DNA from: Microcella humidisoli
GTDB lineage: Bacteria > Actinomycetota > Actinomycetes > Actinomycetales > Microbacteriaceae
Length of the DNA: 64,000 nt
NCBI RefSeq assembly: GCF_024362325.1
Contig: NZ_CP101497.1
Location: 806,001 to 870,000, forward strand
Direction: 5' to 3'
The notes under the pieces are model-generated. The model had not been told where the DNA came from. It made no database searches and saw nothing but the letters and a program-made list of their open reading frames with translations. Below are positions 1 to 8,155 of this stretch, in pieces (the first letter of the stretch is position 1; each line of letters starts with the position of its first letter). The translations under genes were made by a program, and so were the position numbers.

Positions 1-487
1 TGCCGACGAGCAGCGCGGCTGCGGCGAGCATGACCACGGGCGGGAAGGTCTTCTTCGCGATGCGCCGAGCCAGGGGCACGCGCGGGGCGGCGGGTCGCGT
101 CGGCGCGGTGGGCGCGACGGCAGCAGTCGCCATCGGGGCCGGGGCGACAGCGGCGCTCGAGCGACGGGGCGGTCGCGCGGCGCGCGGGGCTGACTCCCCC
201 GCAGGCGCGCTCCGTCGGGTGCGCCGTGATCCGGCATCGCCGCGCTCGGCCTCACGCAGCGCGCGGCGGCTCGGCACGATCTCGGTCGACGTCGGGCTGA
301 TCGCGACGAGCTCGGTGGGCGACGGGGCGACGGGAAGGAGAGCCGAGGAGGGGGCGGCGGGAGCCGAAGCCTCCATCGTCGGGGATTCCTCAGTGAATCC
401 GAGGCCCAGAGACCGGAAAGGGTCTCGGTCGGCGGCCGTCGGTTCCGGTTCGGAACCTCCCGCGCGCCACGGGAACTCGTCGATCAC
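1..487 (-). CDS. N-terminal part of a membrane-anchored secreted protein (cut by window edge)
   Basis: I see about 162 codons of the start of a gene that leaves the window on the left. The first ~125 residues are Pro/Ala/Arg-rich and low complexity, with a run like PSRRALREAER. A basic stretch (PLARRIAKKTF) follows, then a hydrophobic segment (PPVVMLAAAALLVG) at the window edge. This long cytoplasmic leader before a single membrane anchor is common in Microbacteriaceae cell-wall peptidases of the M23 and transglycosylase type, but the catalytic part is outside, so that is inference. I chose the GTG at 487 because the frame stays open from there past the ATG at 376, and GAGG lies 12 bases upstream. 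A weak -10 (GATAAT, minus strand 606-611) is the only promoter candidate in the 204 bases before the next gene. Confidence 0.6.
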   Translation of the reverse strand, partial: MIDEFPWRAGGSEPEPTAADRDPFRSLGLGFTEESPTMEASAPAAPSSALLPVAPSPTELVAISPTSTEIVPSRRALREAERGDAGSRRTRRSAPAGESAPRAARPPRRSSAAVAPAPMATAAVAPTAPTRPAAPRVPLARRIAKKTFPPVVMLAAAALLVG

Positions 488-691
488 AGTCTCAGTCAGC
501 CTCAGAAGTCGGGTTCAGTTCGGTCATGGCCCCCGGAGGGAGCCGCTCGGCACGGGCTCGGAACGAGCCGCGGGCCGGGCATCCGCGCACCACCGACGGC
601 GGTGGATTATCACGGATTGGTAAAGCCTAACCGCTGGGCGCGGCGAGCGAAAGTCCGTGAGCCCGATTCGGTGCTGCCGCCGAGGCCCGGG

Positions 692-1546
692 TCAGGCCGC
701 GGGACCGGGCGCCGTCGACGGCCGCGCGCCCACCTCGGCGAGCACTTCGCCGAGCATCGCGGCGACCTCGGGGTGCGCGGCGAGGAGGAACCGGTGGTCG
801 GCGCGAGCGCCCGGCAGGCCTGTGATCGAGGCCCCCGCCTCGGCGGCGATGAGCGCACCGGCCGCGTGGTCCCAGGGGTTGAGCGTGCGCTCGAAGTAGG
901 CGTTGACGCGCCCGCAGGCGACCGCGCACAGGTCGAGCGACGCCGTGCCCATGCGCCGGATGTCGCGCACCCGCGGCAGCAGCCGGGCGACCGCCTCGCC
1001 CTGCTCCGCGCGCGTCTCGGCGAGGTACGCGAAGCCCGTGGCGACGAGCGCCTGCTCGAGCGCGACCGGCTCGGCCACCCGGATCGCCCGGTCGCCGAGG
1101 TGCGCACCCGCCCCCGCCGCCGCGCTGAACAGCTCGCCGGTGGCCGGGTTGACGACGACGCCCGCGAGCGCCCGCCACGACTGCGGGTCCGCGTCGCCCT
1201 CGACCACGGCGATGCTCACGGCGTAGTGCGGGATGCCGTACAGGAAGTTGACGGTGCCGTCGATCGGGTCGACGACCCAGGTGAGGCCGGTCGTGCCGGA
1301 TCCACCCCCCGACTCTTCGCCGAAGAAGGCGTCACCGGGGCGCAGCTCGGCGAGGCGGCCGCGGATGAGGGACTCGGCGTCGCGGTCGACCTGCGTCACG
1401 ACATCCACCGACGAGGACTTCGCTGCCGCCACCTCGACGGCGCCGCGACGGGCCTCGAGCACGAGGGCGCCGGCCTCGAGGGCGACCGCGCGGGCGACCG
1501 ACAGCAGCTCGGAAGTGGGCGCGGAGGCGGCGGATGAGGAGGTCAT
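692..1546 (-). CDS. Inositol monophosphatase family protein
   Basis: Mg-dependent phosphatase of the inositol monophosphatase (SuhB/HisN-like) family, 284 residues, the usual family length. The metal-site motifs are intact: FGEES at residues 75-79, WVVDPIDGT at 90-98, and WDHAAG near residue 225. Substrate could be inositol-1-phosphate, histidinol phosphate or a related sugar phosphate; the sequence does not decide. The ATG is immediately against the upstream tRNA-Tyr gene: its A is also the last A of the encoded tRNA CCA end. The open frame runs further back through the tRNA, but that extension is the tRNA itself and is not protein. No ribosome site can exist except inside the tRNA, so translation is probably leaderless or depends on tRNA processing. 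Confidence 0.93.
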   Translation of the reverse strand: MTSSSAASAPTSELLSVARAVALEAGALVLEARRGAVEVAAAKSSSVDVVTQVDRDAESLIRGRLAELRPGDAFFGEESGGGSGTTGLTWVVDPIDGTVNFLYGIPHYAVSIAVVEGDADPQSWRALAGVVVNPATGELFSAAAGAGAHLGDRAIRVAEPVALEQALVATGFAYLAETRAEQGEAVARLLPRVRDIRRMGTASLDLCAVACGRVNAYFERTLNPWDHAAGALIAAEAGASITGLPGARADHRFLLAAHPEVAAMLGEVLAEVGARPSTAPGPAA

Positions 1547-1630
1547 GGTGGCGAGTGAGGGATTCGAACCCCCGAATGCTGAGCAGTCTGATTTACAGTC
1601 AGATCCCTTTGGCCGCTTGGGTAACTCGCC
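1546..1630 (-). tRNA. tRNA-Tyr (anticodon GTA)
   Basis: Class II tRNA with a long variable arm. The acceptor stem GGCGAGT pairs with ACTCGCC, discriminator A, and CCA is encoded (1546-1548). The anticodon GTA is read from 1594-1596 between the stem halves TCTGACT and AATCAGA. The T-loop GGTTCGAATCC is normal. The terminal A of CCA is the first base of the ATG of the phosphatase gene downstream. A possible -10 (TATTCT) lies about 40 bases upstream, between this gene and the divergent lacI-type gene. Confidence 0.96.
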
Positions 1631-1788
1631 GTGTGCGCGCTCGACCGATGTGGTCACCGACCGAAGGCGCTCGACAAGAATACAAGAGCCGCGCGGCGTC
1701 GGCGACCATGCATCGAGGAGCGGCGGGCGGGGGTGCGGGCGGCACCGGTTATCCTGACGAACGAGGCAGAGAGCTGAGGACGCACCGC

Positions 1789-2826
1789 ATGGTCGGCATC
1801 GACGACGTCGCCCGTCAGGCGGGCGTCTCCACCGCGACCGTCTCGCGCGCGCTCAGCGGTCGGGGCCACGTCGCGCCGGCGACGCGCGAGCGCGTGGAGG
1901 CCGCCGCTGCCGCGCTCGGCTATGTCGTCTCGTCGAGCGCCTCGAGCCTCGCGACCGGGCGCAACCGCAACATCGGCGTCGTCGTGCCCTTCCTCAACCG
2001 CTGGTTCTACACCTCGGTCATCGAGGGGGCGCAGCGCCGCCTGATGCAGTACGGCTACGACCTCACGCTCTACAACCTCTCGGGCGACGACCGGGAGCGG
2101 GAGAAGGTCTTTCAGGACTACCTGCTGCGGCAGCGGGTGGATGCCGTGATCGCCGTGAGCCTCGAGCTCACGGTCGACGAGATCACCTCGCTGCACGCGC
2201 TCGGCAAGCCGCTCGTCGGTGTCGGCGGGCCGCTCAGCGGCGTGCGCACCCTCAGCATCGACGATGTCGCGGTGACGAAGCTCGCCACCGAGCACCTGCT
2301 CTCGCTCGGCCACACGCGCATCGGCCACATCGGCGGCGACGTCGACCGCGAGCTCGCCTTCCACCTGCCGACCAACCGGCGGCTCGGCTACGAGGCGGCG
2401 TTGCGCGAAGCGGGGCTCATTCCCGAGCGCGAGCTCTACTTCCCCGCCGTGTTCACGATGGAGAGCGGCTACACCGCGGCCAAGCAGATGCTCGGCAACC
2501 CGCGTCTGCGCCCGACCGCCATCGTCGCGGCGAGCGACGAGATGGCGATCGGCGCCCTCCTCGCCGCGCGCGACATGGGTCTCGATGTGCCGGGCGAGCT
2601 CTCGGTGATCGGCATCGACGACCACGAGCTCGCGGGCTTCTTCGGGCTCTCGACGGTCGCGCAGCATCCGGGGCTGCAGGGCGAGCGCGCCGTCGAGCTG
2701 CTCATGGAAGAGCTGCAGCCGAGCGGCGGTGCGCACCTCGACGACGAGAACACCCCGCTGCCGTTCGACCTCATCGTGAGGTCGTCGACCGCTCGGCCGC
2801 TTCGGCGTAGCGCTGGGCGGCGGTAG
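1789..2826 (+). CDS. LacI family transcriptional regulator
   Basis: DNA-binding repressor or activator of the LacI/GalR family, 345 residues. Residues 1-50 are the helix-turn-helix and hinge helix (IDDVARQAGVSTATVSRALSG), followed by a periplasmic-binding-protein-like effector domain (IGVVVPFLNRWFYTSVIEG near residue 60, VIGIDDHELAGFFGLSTVAQ near 290). Ligand unknown, probably a sugar; no sugar operon is adjacent. The promoter is likely the TATCCT around 1751-1756, with GAGGAC before the ATG as ribosome site. The last 56 bases overlap the 3' end of the convergent transglycosylase gene, so the two transcripts are antisense there. Confidence 0.95.
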   Translation: MVGIDDVARQAGVSTATVSRALSGRGHVAPATRERVEAAAAALGYVVSSSASSLATGRNRNIGVVVPFLNRWFYTSVIEGAQRRLMQYGYDLTLYNLSGDDREREKVFQDYLLRQRVDAVIAVSLELTVDEITSLHALGKPLVGVGGPLSGVRTLSIDDVAVTKLATEHLLSLGHTRIGHIGGDVDRELAFHLPTNRRLGYEAALREAGLIPERELYFPAVFTMESGYTAAKQMLGNPRLRPTAIVAASDEMAIGALLAARDMGLDVPGELSVIGIDDHELAGFFGLSTVAQHPGLQGERAVELLMEELQPSGGAHLDDENTPLPFDLIVRSSTARPLRRSAGRR

Positions 2827-3550
2827 CGACCGCATCGAGGTAGGCCGGGTCGGAGTTGTACGACGCGATGCCGGCACGCCACGAGTCTTCGTCGCCGAAC
2901 GTCGGCACCGCGCGGCACAGGTAGTTGGCCGCGGCGAGCGCCGCGTCGTCGATGTTGTGCGGGTCGGCCACACCGTCTCCCCCGCCGTCGACCGCCCAGT
3001 TCGCCCAGCTGCCGGGGATGAACTGCATCGGCCCGACGGCGCGGTCGAATGCGGCATCGCCGTCGATCGCGCCGTCGTCGGTGTCGTCGATGCGGGCGGT
3101 CGACCCGCCGTCGAGCGCGATGCCGATGATCGGGGGGCTGACGGTTCCATCGTCGGCAGTGGATGCTCCGCGGTAGGTGCCGTGGCGCGACTCGACCCAG
3201 CCGATGCCGGCGAGCGTGTTCCAGCCGAGCTCGCACTCGGGGCGCTCACCGTGCTTGGCGATCGCGGTGCCCGCGTAGGCGGCGAGCACCCGCACGGGGA
3301 TTCCCGACTCCGCTGCGACGGCGGTCACCCAGTCGGCATCGACCCGGCCCGCGACCCCCGCGCGGCTCGGCGCCGACGACGACGGCGGCAGGGCGGCGGG
3401 GGCGACCCAGCGCGGAGCCGGAGTCGCCTCGGGGCTCGGTGCGGCATCCCCCGTCGACGTGATCGGCCGGGGCACCAGCAGCAGCGCGATGAGCCCGGCG
3501 AGCACGGCAGCGCCCAGCACGAGGGCGAGCGCGAACGTGCGGGCGGTCAT
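2771..3550 (-). CDS. Lytic murein transglycosylase with N-terminal membrane anchor
   Basis: Cell-wall lytic transglycosylase of the SLT/MltB-like type, 259 residues. A hydrophobic N-terminus (residues 5-27) acts as signal anchor, then a Pro-rich linker to about residue 65. The catalytic domain contains GIGWVESRHG (catalytic Glu), AVGPMQFIPGSW and an EF-hand-like Asp-rich loop (DGGGDGVADPHNIDDA) seen in actinobacterial members. IASYN near the C-terminus is the usual substrate-groove motif. It acts on peptidoglycan outside the membrane. The 3' end overlaps the convergent lacI-type gene by 56 bases. Confidence 0.92.
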   Translation of the reverse strand: MTARTFALALVLGAAVLAGLIALLLVPRPITSTGDAAPSPEATPAPRWVAPAALPPSSSAPSRAGVAGRVDADWVTAVAAESGIPVRVLAAYAGTAIAKHGERPECELGWNTLAGIGWVESRHGTYRGASTADDGTVSPPIIGIALDGGSTARIDDTDDGAIDGDAAFDRAVGPMQFIPGSWANWAVDGGGDGVADPHNIDDAALAAANYLCRAVPTFGDEDSWRAGIASYNSDPAYLDAVATAAQRYAEAAERSTTSR

Positions 3551-3611
3551 GCGCCCAGCAAAGCAGAGCCTGCTCGGCCCCCGCTGAGCCCGGCATCGCT
3601 AGCATGGCCGC

Positions 3612-4100
3612 ATGGCTGATTCCTCATTCGACATCGTGAGCAAGGTCGACAAGATGGAGGCGGAGAACGCCGTCAACCAGGCGCAGAAGGAAGTGGCGCA
3701 GCGCTACGACTTCAAAGGCGTCGGGGCATCGATCGAGTGGAGCGGCGAGAAGCTGCTGCTGAAGGCGAGCGCCGAAGAGCGCGTCAAGGCCGTGCTCGAG
3801 GTACTCGAGTCGAAGATGATCAAGCGCGGCATCGGCATCCGCAGCCTCGACACGAGCGATCCGTACCCGAGCGGCAAGGAGTTCCGCATCGAGGTGGGGC
3901 TCAAGAACGGCATCTCGAGCGATGACGCGAAGAAGATCGCGAAGATCATCCGCGACGAGGGGCCCAAGAGCGTCAAGAGCCAGATCCAGGGCGACGAACT
4001 GCGCGTGCAGTCGAAGAGCCGCGATGACCTGCAGGCGACGATGGCGCTCCTCAAGAACAAAGATCTCGACGTCGCGCTGCAGTTCGTGAACTTCCGCTGA
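3612..4100 (+). CDS. yajQ: YajQ family nucleotide-binding protein
   Basis: 162-residue protein of the YajQ/DUF520 family (SSFDIVSKVDKMEAENAV at the start, QRYDFKGV near residue 33, DLQVALQF-type C-terminus). Family members bind nucleotides and in some bacteria cyclic di-GMP; the role in actinobacteria is not settled. Full length. A -10 hexamer TAGCAT (3600-3605) sits exactly 6 bases before the ATG, so the message is probably leaderless. The cardiolipin synthase gene follows after 7 bases and is likely co-transcribed. Confidence 0.96.
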   Translation: MADSSFDIVSKVDKMEAENAVNQAQKEVAQRYDFKGVGASIEWSGEKLLLKASAEERVKAVLEVLESKMIKRGIGIRSLDTSDPYPSGKEFRIEVGLKNGISSDDAKKIAKIIRDEGPKSVKSQIQGDELRVQSKSRDDLQATMALLKNKDLDVALQFVNFR

Positions 4101-4107
4101 GCATGCG

Positions 4108-5598
4108 ATGACCGACGACATCACGATCAGCGGCGCCGGCGCCTGGATCGTGCTGATCGCCACGGTGCTCGTGCTCGTGCTCATCGTGAGCATCGCGCTG
4201 ATCTCGCTCGTCGTCGTGCCGCGCAACCGGCGGCCGCAGTCGGCGCTCGCCTGGCTGCTGCTCATCTACATCTTGCCCCTCATCGGGTTCCTGCTCTTCC
4301 TCATGCTCGGCTCGCGACGGCTGCCGAAGCGGCGGCGCGAGCAGCAGGAGGAGATCAACCGCTACATCATCGAGACGACCGAGGGCATGGATCGCGTGAG
4401 CAAGGACGCTCCGTGGCCGCCCTGGCTCGAGCCCATCGTCGAGCTCAACCGCAACCTCGGCGCCATGCCGCTCGTGGGCGGCAACACGGCGCGGCTCTTC
4501 ACCGACTACTCGGGCTCGATCGCCGCGATGACCGAGGCGGTGCGGTCGGCGGTGCGCACCGTGCACGTCGAGTTCTACATCATGTCGGTCGACGACGAGA
4601 CCGAGCCGTTCTTCGCCGCGCTCGGCGAGGCGGTGCAGCGCGGGGTGACGGTGCGCGTGCTGTACGACCACGTGGCCTCGCTGCGGGTGAGCGGCTATCG
4701 ACGGATGCGCCGCCGACTCGACGCCGTCGGCGCTCAGCACCACCCGATGCTGCCGGTCAAGCCGTTCAGCGGCCAGTGGCAGCGGCCGGATCTGCGCAAC
4801 CACCGCAAGTTCCTCATCGTCGACGGCGCCGTGGGCTTCACGGGCTCGCAGAACCTCATCGAGCGCGGCTATAAGCGCCGAGCCCGACGCGATGGTTCGC
4901 GGCTCGCGTGGAAGGAGGTCATGGTGCGCTTCGAGGGGCCGATCGTGGCCGGCATCGAGGCCCTGTTCGCGACGGACTGGTACAGCGAGACCGACGAGCT
5001 GCTGCTGCGCGAGACCGTCATCCCGCCCGAGATCGACCCCGGGCAGGGGCTCGACGCCCAGGTCGTGCCGAGCGGCCCGGCGTTCGAGGGCGAGAACAAC
5101 CTGCGGCTGTTCAACTCCCTCGTCTACGCCGCGCAAGAGCAGATCCAGATCTGCTCCCCCTACTTCGTTCCCGACGAGTCGATGCTCTACGCGATCACGA
5201 CGGCCGCGCAGAGCGGGCTCGACGTGCAGCTGTTCGTCTCGGAGGTCGGCGACCAGACCCTCGTCTTCCACGCGCAGCGCTCGTACTACGAAGAGCTGCT
5301 GCGCGCGGGCGTGCGCATCTGGCTGTACCGCTCGCCGACGGTGCTGCACGCCAAGCACTTCACGATCGACGACGAGGTGGCCATCATCGGCTCGAGCAAC
5401 ATGGACATGCGGTCGTTCAGCCTCAACCTCGAGGTCTCGATCATGGTGCGCGGCGAGTCGATCATCCGCGAGCTGCGGGCGATCGAGCAGTCGTACCGCG
5501 ACAACTCGCGCGAGCTCACCCTCGAGCAATGGCTGGGGCGACCCGCCCACATGCGCATCTTCGACGACCTGGCGCGCGTCACCGCGACCGTGCAGTAG
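4108..5598 (+). CDS. cls: Cardiolipin synthase (phospholipase D family)
   Basis: Membrane enzyme joining two phosphatidylglycerol molecules, or a CDP-diacylglycerol and phosphatidylglycerol, to cardiolipin. 496 residues, normal length. Two N-terminal membrane segments (about residues 10-33 and 45-67, PLDc_N) precede two phospholipase D motifs: HRKFLIVDG with GSQN near residue 232, and HAKHFTIDD with GSSNMD near residue 415. Both HKD triads are intact. Starts 7 bases after yajQ, so it probably shares that promoter. Confidence 0.95.
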   Translation: MTDDITISGAGAWIVLIATVLVLVLIVSIALISLVVVPRNRRPQSALAWLLLIYILPLIGFLLFLMLGSRRLPKRRREQQEEINRYIIETTEGMDRVSKDAPWPPWLEPIVELNRNLGAMPLVGGNTARLFTDYSGSIAAMTEAVRSAVRTVHVEFYIMSVDDETEPFFAALGEAVQRGVTVRVLYDHVASLRVSGYRRMRRRLDAVGAQHHPMLPVKPFSGQWQRPDLRNHRKFLIVDGAVGFTGSQNLIERGYKRRARRDGSRLAWKEVMVRFEGPIVAGIEALFATDWYSETDELLLRETVIPPEIDPGQGLDAQVVPSGPAFEGENNLRLFNSLVYAAQEQIQICSPYFVPDESMLYAITTAAQSGLDVQLFVSEVGDQTLVFHAQRSYYEELLRAGVRIWLYRSPTVLHAKHFTIDDEVAIIGSSNMDMRSFSLNLEVSIMVRGESIIRELRAIEQSYRDNSRELTLEQWLGRPAHMRIFDDLARVTATVQ

Positions 5599-5645
5599 CC
5601 GCCGACCCCTCGCCCCCGCGCGGCACCAGGCGGTACGGTGCTGGC

Positions 5646-6065
5646 ATGACGCAGAAGACGCTGCCCACCGAGGTTCCCGTCGACGAGTACCTCGCGACCC
5701 TGGATGCCCGGCGCAACGCCGAGGGCGCCGAACTCGTCGCGATCTTCCGCGCCGTGACCGGGGCCGAGCCCGTCATGTGGGGGCCGTCGATGATCGGCTT
5801 CGGCACCTACGCCTACCAGTACGCGAGCGGGCACGAGGGCATCTGGCCGCGCGCCGCGTTCTCGCCCCGCAAGGCGAAGCTGTCGTTCTACGGACTGCAG
5901 ACCCACCCCGATGCCGCCGCCGTGCTCGAGCGCCTGGGCTCGCACACGACCGGAGTCGATTGCGTCTACGTCACCCGGCTCTCGGCGATCGACCTCGATG
6001 CCCTGCGCGAGCTCATCGCCCTCGGCTGGACCGTCACGGCCGACACCGCCGTCGACCCCCACTAG
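5646..6065 (+). CDS. DUF1801 domain-containing protein
   Basis: 139-residue cytoplasmic protein of the DUF1801/YdhG family. Features are PVDEYLATLD near the start, WGPSMIGFG near residue 38, the SPRKAKLSFYG segment and TGVDCVYVTRL. Structures in the family resemble a chaperone-like or iron-binding fold, and the function is unknown. TACGGT (5634-5639) lies 6 bases before the ATG, a leaderless promoter arrangement. The gene is followed by a perfect inverted repeat. Confidence 0.88.
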   Translation: MTQKTLPTEVPVDEYLATLDARRNAEGAELVAIFRAVTGAEPVMWGPSMIGFGTYAYQYASGHEGIWPRAAFSPRKAKLSFYGLQTHPDAAAVLERLGSHTTGVDCVYVTRLSAIDLDALRELIALGWTVTADTAVDPH

Positions 6066-6080
6066 CCCCACCCCAGCTTC

Positions 6081-6146
6081 CTTCCACAACTTCGGAGTGG
6101 AAGTTGGCGACATGGCGCGTGTCATCCCGCTCCGAAGTTGTGGAAG
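6081..6146. repeat. Perfect 17-bp inverted repeat, 32-base loop
   Basis: Left arm CTTCCACAACTTCGGAG at 6081-6097; the exact reverse complement is at 6130-6146. A smaller hairpin is nested in the left half (CTTCCAC at 6081-6087, GTGGAAG at 6097-6103), so the element can fold two ways. It lies between the DUF1801 gene and a truncated AbiEi-type gene. There is no T-tract, so it is a poor intrinsic terminator; a REP-like or mobile-element remnant is more likely. Confidence 0.85.
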
Positions 6147-6264
6147 TCGGGCGATGGATGGCGGTGCAGGGCCCGTCCTCCACTGCGCAGGACAGCAACA
6201 GCTGGGTGCACCATGGCGCCGCGACGACGTTGAAGATCCGCGACGGAACGCCATACTCGCCACC

Positions 6265-6747
6265 ATGCGCGGCTTTCATTCGTTCGACGAATACATCTCG
6301 CAGCAGGGCGGAGTGCTGTCGCGCAGCGAGCTGATCGACGCCGGGTGGAGCGCTGACGAGGTGCGGCTCGGCGTGCAATTCGGCACGCTTCACCGGTTGT
6401 GCCGAGGATGGTACGGCGCACGTGGCCTGCCGGCGGCCGTGAGAGACGCGTGGGCGCACGGGGGGCCGCTAGCGTGCGTGAGCGCGCTGCGGTTTCTCGA
6501 TGTCATCGATGCCGATGTCGTCGCGGACGAGCCGCCGCACGTGTGCCGGCCGGCGCGAGGTCATCGGTTGCGATACGCAGCGCTAGCCACTATCCACTGG
6601 TCCGACGAGGCGTACCGGTCAGGCACCCGCTGGAGCGTCGCCCCTGAGACTGCCTTGCAGCAAGCAGCGCGATGCGCCCCCGACGCACTACCCGAGAGCG
6701 AGCAATGGCGCCGACCACGCTCGCGATGGCTCGACGGCCTCGAGTGA
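6265..6747 (+). CDS. Truncated AbiEi-type winged-helix protein
   Basis: 160 residues starting FHSFDEYISQQGGVLSRSEL and containing LHRLCRGWYG, the N-terminal winged-helix of type IV AbiEi antitoxins. In actinobacteria this domain is usually followed by a Vsr-like DUF559 nuclease domain, giving roughly 280-300 residues. Here the frame reaches only the start of the linker (APETALQQAARC) and then ends 3 bases from the convergent reductase gene. The DUF559 part is missing, so this looks like a decaying remnant. A -10-like CATACT (6252-6257) sits 7 bases before the ATG. Bases and codons are less GC-biased than the neighbours, hinting at transfer. The inverted repeat upstream may mark how it came in. 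Confidence 0.7.
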   Translation: MRGFHSFDEYISQQGGVLSRSELIDAGWSADEVRLGVQFGTLHRLCRGWYGARGLPAAVRDAWAHGGPLACVSALRFLDVIDADVVADEPPHVCRPARGHRLRYAALATIHWSDEAYRSGTRWSVAPETALQQAARCAPDALPESEQWRRPRSRWLDGLE

Positions 6748-6750
6748 GAC

Positions 6751-8103
6751 TCAGTCGCGCGAGATGCGGATCATCTCGTCGCGCGGCACGACCTTGACGC
6801 GCTCGCGGCCCTGCGGCGCACCGAGCGCCTGCTCGTGCGCATCGAGGCGGTGCCAGCCGTCGAGGTTCGTGTAGAGCACGCCGCGGCCGTCGAGCAGATC
6901 GACGACCGACTGCTCGTCGGGGTCGCTCGGGTTCCACCACGACGCCTGGTCGGTGACGAGGTGCTGGATGGTCTCCATCGCGTCGCTCTTGGTGTGGCCG
7001 ATGAGGCCGACCGGCCCGCGCTTGATCCACCCGGTCGCGTAGACGCCCGGTACCTTCTGGTTGTCGTCGCCGAGCACCTGGCCCTCGTGGTTCGGGATGA
7101 CGCCGTGACGCTCGTCAAACGGGATGCCGTCGAGCGGCGACCCGAAGTAGCCGACCGCGCGGTAGACCGACTGCACCGCGACCTCGCGGATCTCGCCCGT
7201 GCCCTCGACGCCGCCGTGGCCATCGGGCCGCGTGCGCTCGTAGCGGAACCCCGCGACGCGGCCCTCGGCATCCGTCAGCACCTCGAGGGGCTTGGCGTAG
7301 AAGTGCAGGTGCAAGCGGCGGGAGGCGGTGCCCGTCTCACGCGCGCGCCACTGCGTGAAGATGCGGTCGATGACGGTGATCTGCTTATTGGTCTCGATCG
7401 CGCGGCGCGAGGCCTCGTCGTAGTCGAAGTCCTCCTCGTGCACGATCATGTCGACGTCGCGCAGCTCGCCGAGCTCGCGCAGCTCGAGCGGCGTGAACTT
7501 CACCTGCATGGGGCCGCGGCGCCCGAAGACGTGCACGTCGGTGACGGGCGAAGCGACCAGGCCCTGATACACGTTGTCGGGAATCTCGGTCGGCAGCAGG
7601 TCTTCCGGGTGCTTCGCGAGCACGCGGGCGACATCGAGCGCCACGTTGCCGTTGCCGATGACGGCGACCGACGAGGCCTCGAGCGGCCACTCGCGGGGCA
7701 CGTCGGGGTGACCGTCGTACCAACTGACGAAATCGGCCGCGCCGTAGCTGCCGAGCGCGTCGATTCCGGGGATGTCGAGAGCGGCATCCCGAATCGCCCC
7801 CGTCGAGAAGATGACCGCGTGGTAGTGGCGGCGCAGGTCGTCGAGCGTGATGTCGGTGCCATAGTGCACGTTGCCGAAGATGCGGATATCGCCCGAGTCG
7901 AGAACCTCGCGCAGAGCGTTGATGATGCCCTTGATGCGCGGGTGGTCGGGTGCGACGCCGTAGCGCACGAGGCCGTAGGGGGCGGGCAGCTGCTCGAAGA
8001 GATCGATCGAGACGTCGAACGAGCGCTCGTGCTTGAGCAGGATGTCGGCGGCGTAGATACCGGCCGGGCCTGCTCCGACGATGGCGAGCCTGAGCTTGGT
8101 CAT
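6751..8103 (-). CDS. fprA: Ferredoxin--NADP+ reductase (adrenodoxin reductase type)
   Basis: FAD enzyme passing electrons between NADPH and ferredoxin, 450 residues. Residues 10-15 GAGPAG begin the FAD Rossmann fold; LFEQLPAPYGLVRYGVAPDHP follows, which is diagnostic of the FprA/adrenodoxin reductase family. GNGNVALDVARVL near residue 156 is the NADP site, and GWIKRGPVGLIGHTKSDA near residue 365 closes the FAD pocket. Likely supplies electrons to ferredoxin-dependent enzymes in the cytoplasm. It stands alone, convergent with the AbiEi fragment, and is probably transcribed separately from the menaquinone genes upstream. Confidence 0.95.
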   Translation of the reverse strand: MTKLRLAIVGAGPAGIYAADILLKHERSFDVSIDLFEQLPAPYGLVRYGVAPDHPRIKGIINALREVLDSGDIRIFGNVHYGTDITLDDLRRHYHAVIFSTGAIRDAALDIPGIDALGSYGAADFVSWYDGHPDVPREWPLEASSVAVIGNGNVALDVARVLAKHPEDLLPTEIPDNVYQGLVASPVTDVHVFGRRGPMQVKFTPLELRELGELRDVDMIVHEEDFDYDEASRRAIETNKQITVIDRIFTQWRARETGTASRRLHLHFYAKPLEVLTDAEGRVAGFRYERTRPDGHGGVEGTGEIREVAVQSVYRAVGYFGSPLDGIPFDERHGVIPNHEGQVLGDDNQKVPGVYATGWIKRGPVGLIGHTKSDAMETIQHLVTDQASWWNPSDPDEQSVVDLLDGRGVLYTNLDGWHRLDAHEQALGAPQGRERVKVVPRDEMIRISRD

Positions 8104-8155
8104 GCGCGTGCGGTTCCTTCTGTGCGGGGTGGTGGTGTCAGCGGGCCGAGCGCCC

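Noticed and set aside
488..691. c-di-AMP (ydaO) riboswitch before the edge-cut cell-wall protein
   Set aside because: Such switches often precede actinobacterial wall peptidases, so I looked. None of the conserved aptamer blocks are there, and part of the region is coding from the earlier GTG.
1547..1657. Longer N-terminus for the inositol monophosphatase (37 more codons)
   Set aside because: The extra frame is the antisense-free reading of the tRNA-Tyr gene itself; it codes no conserved residues.
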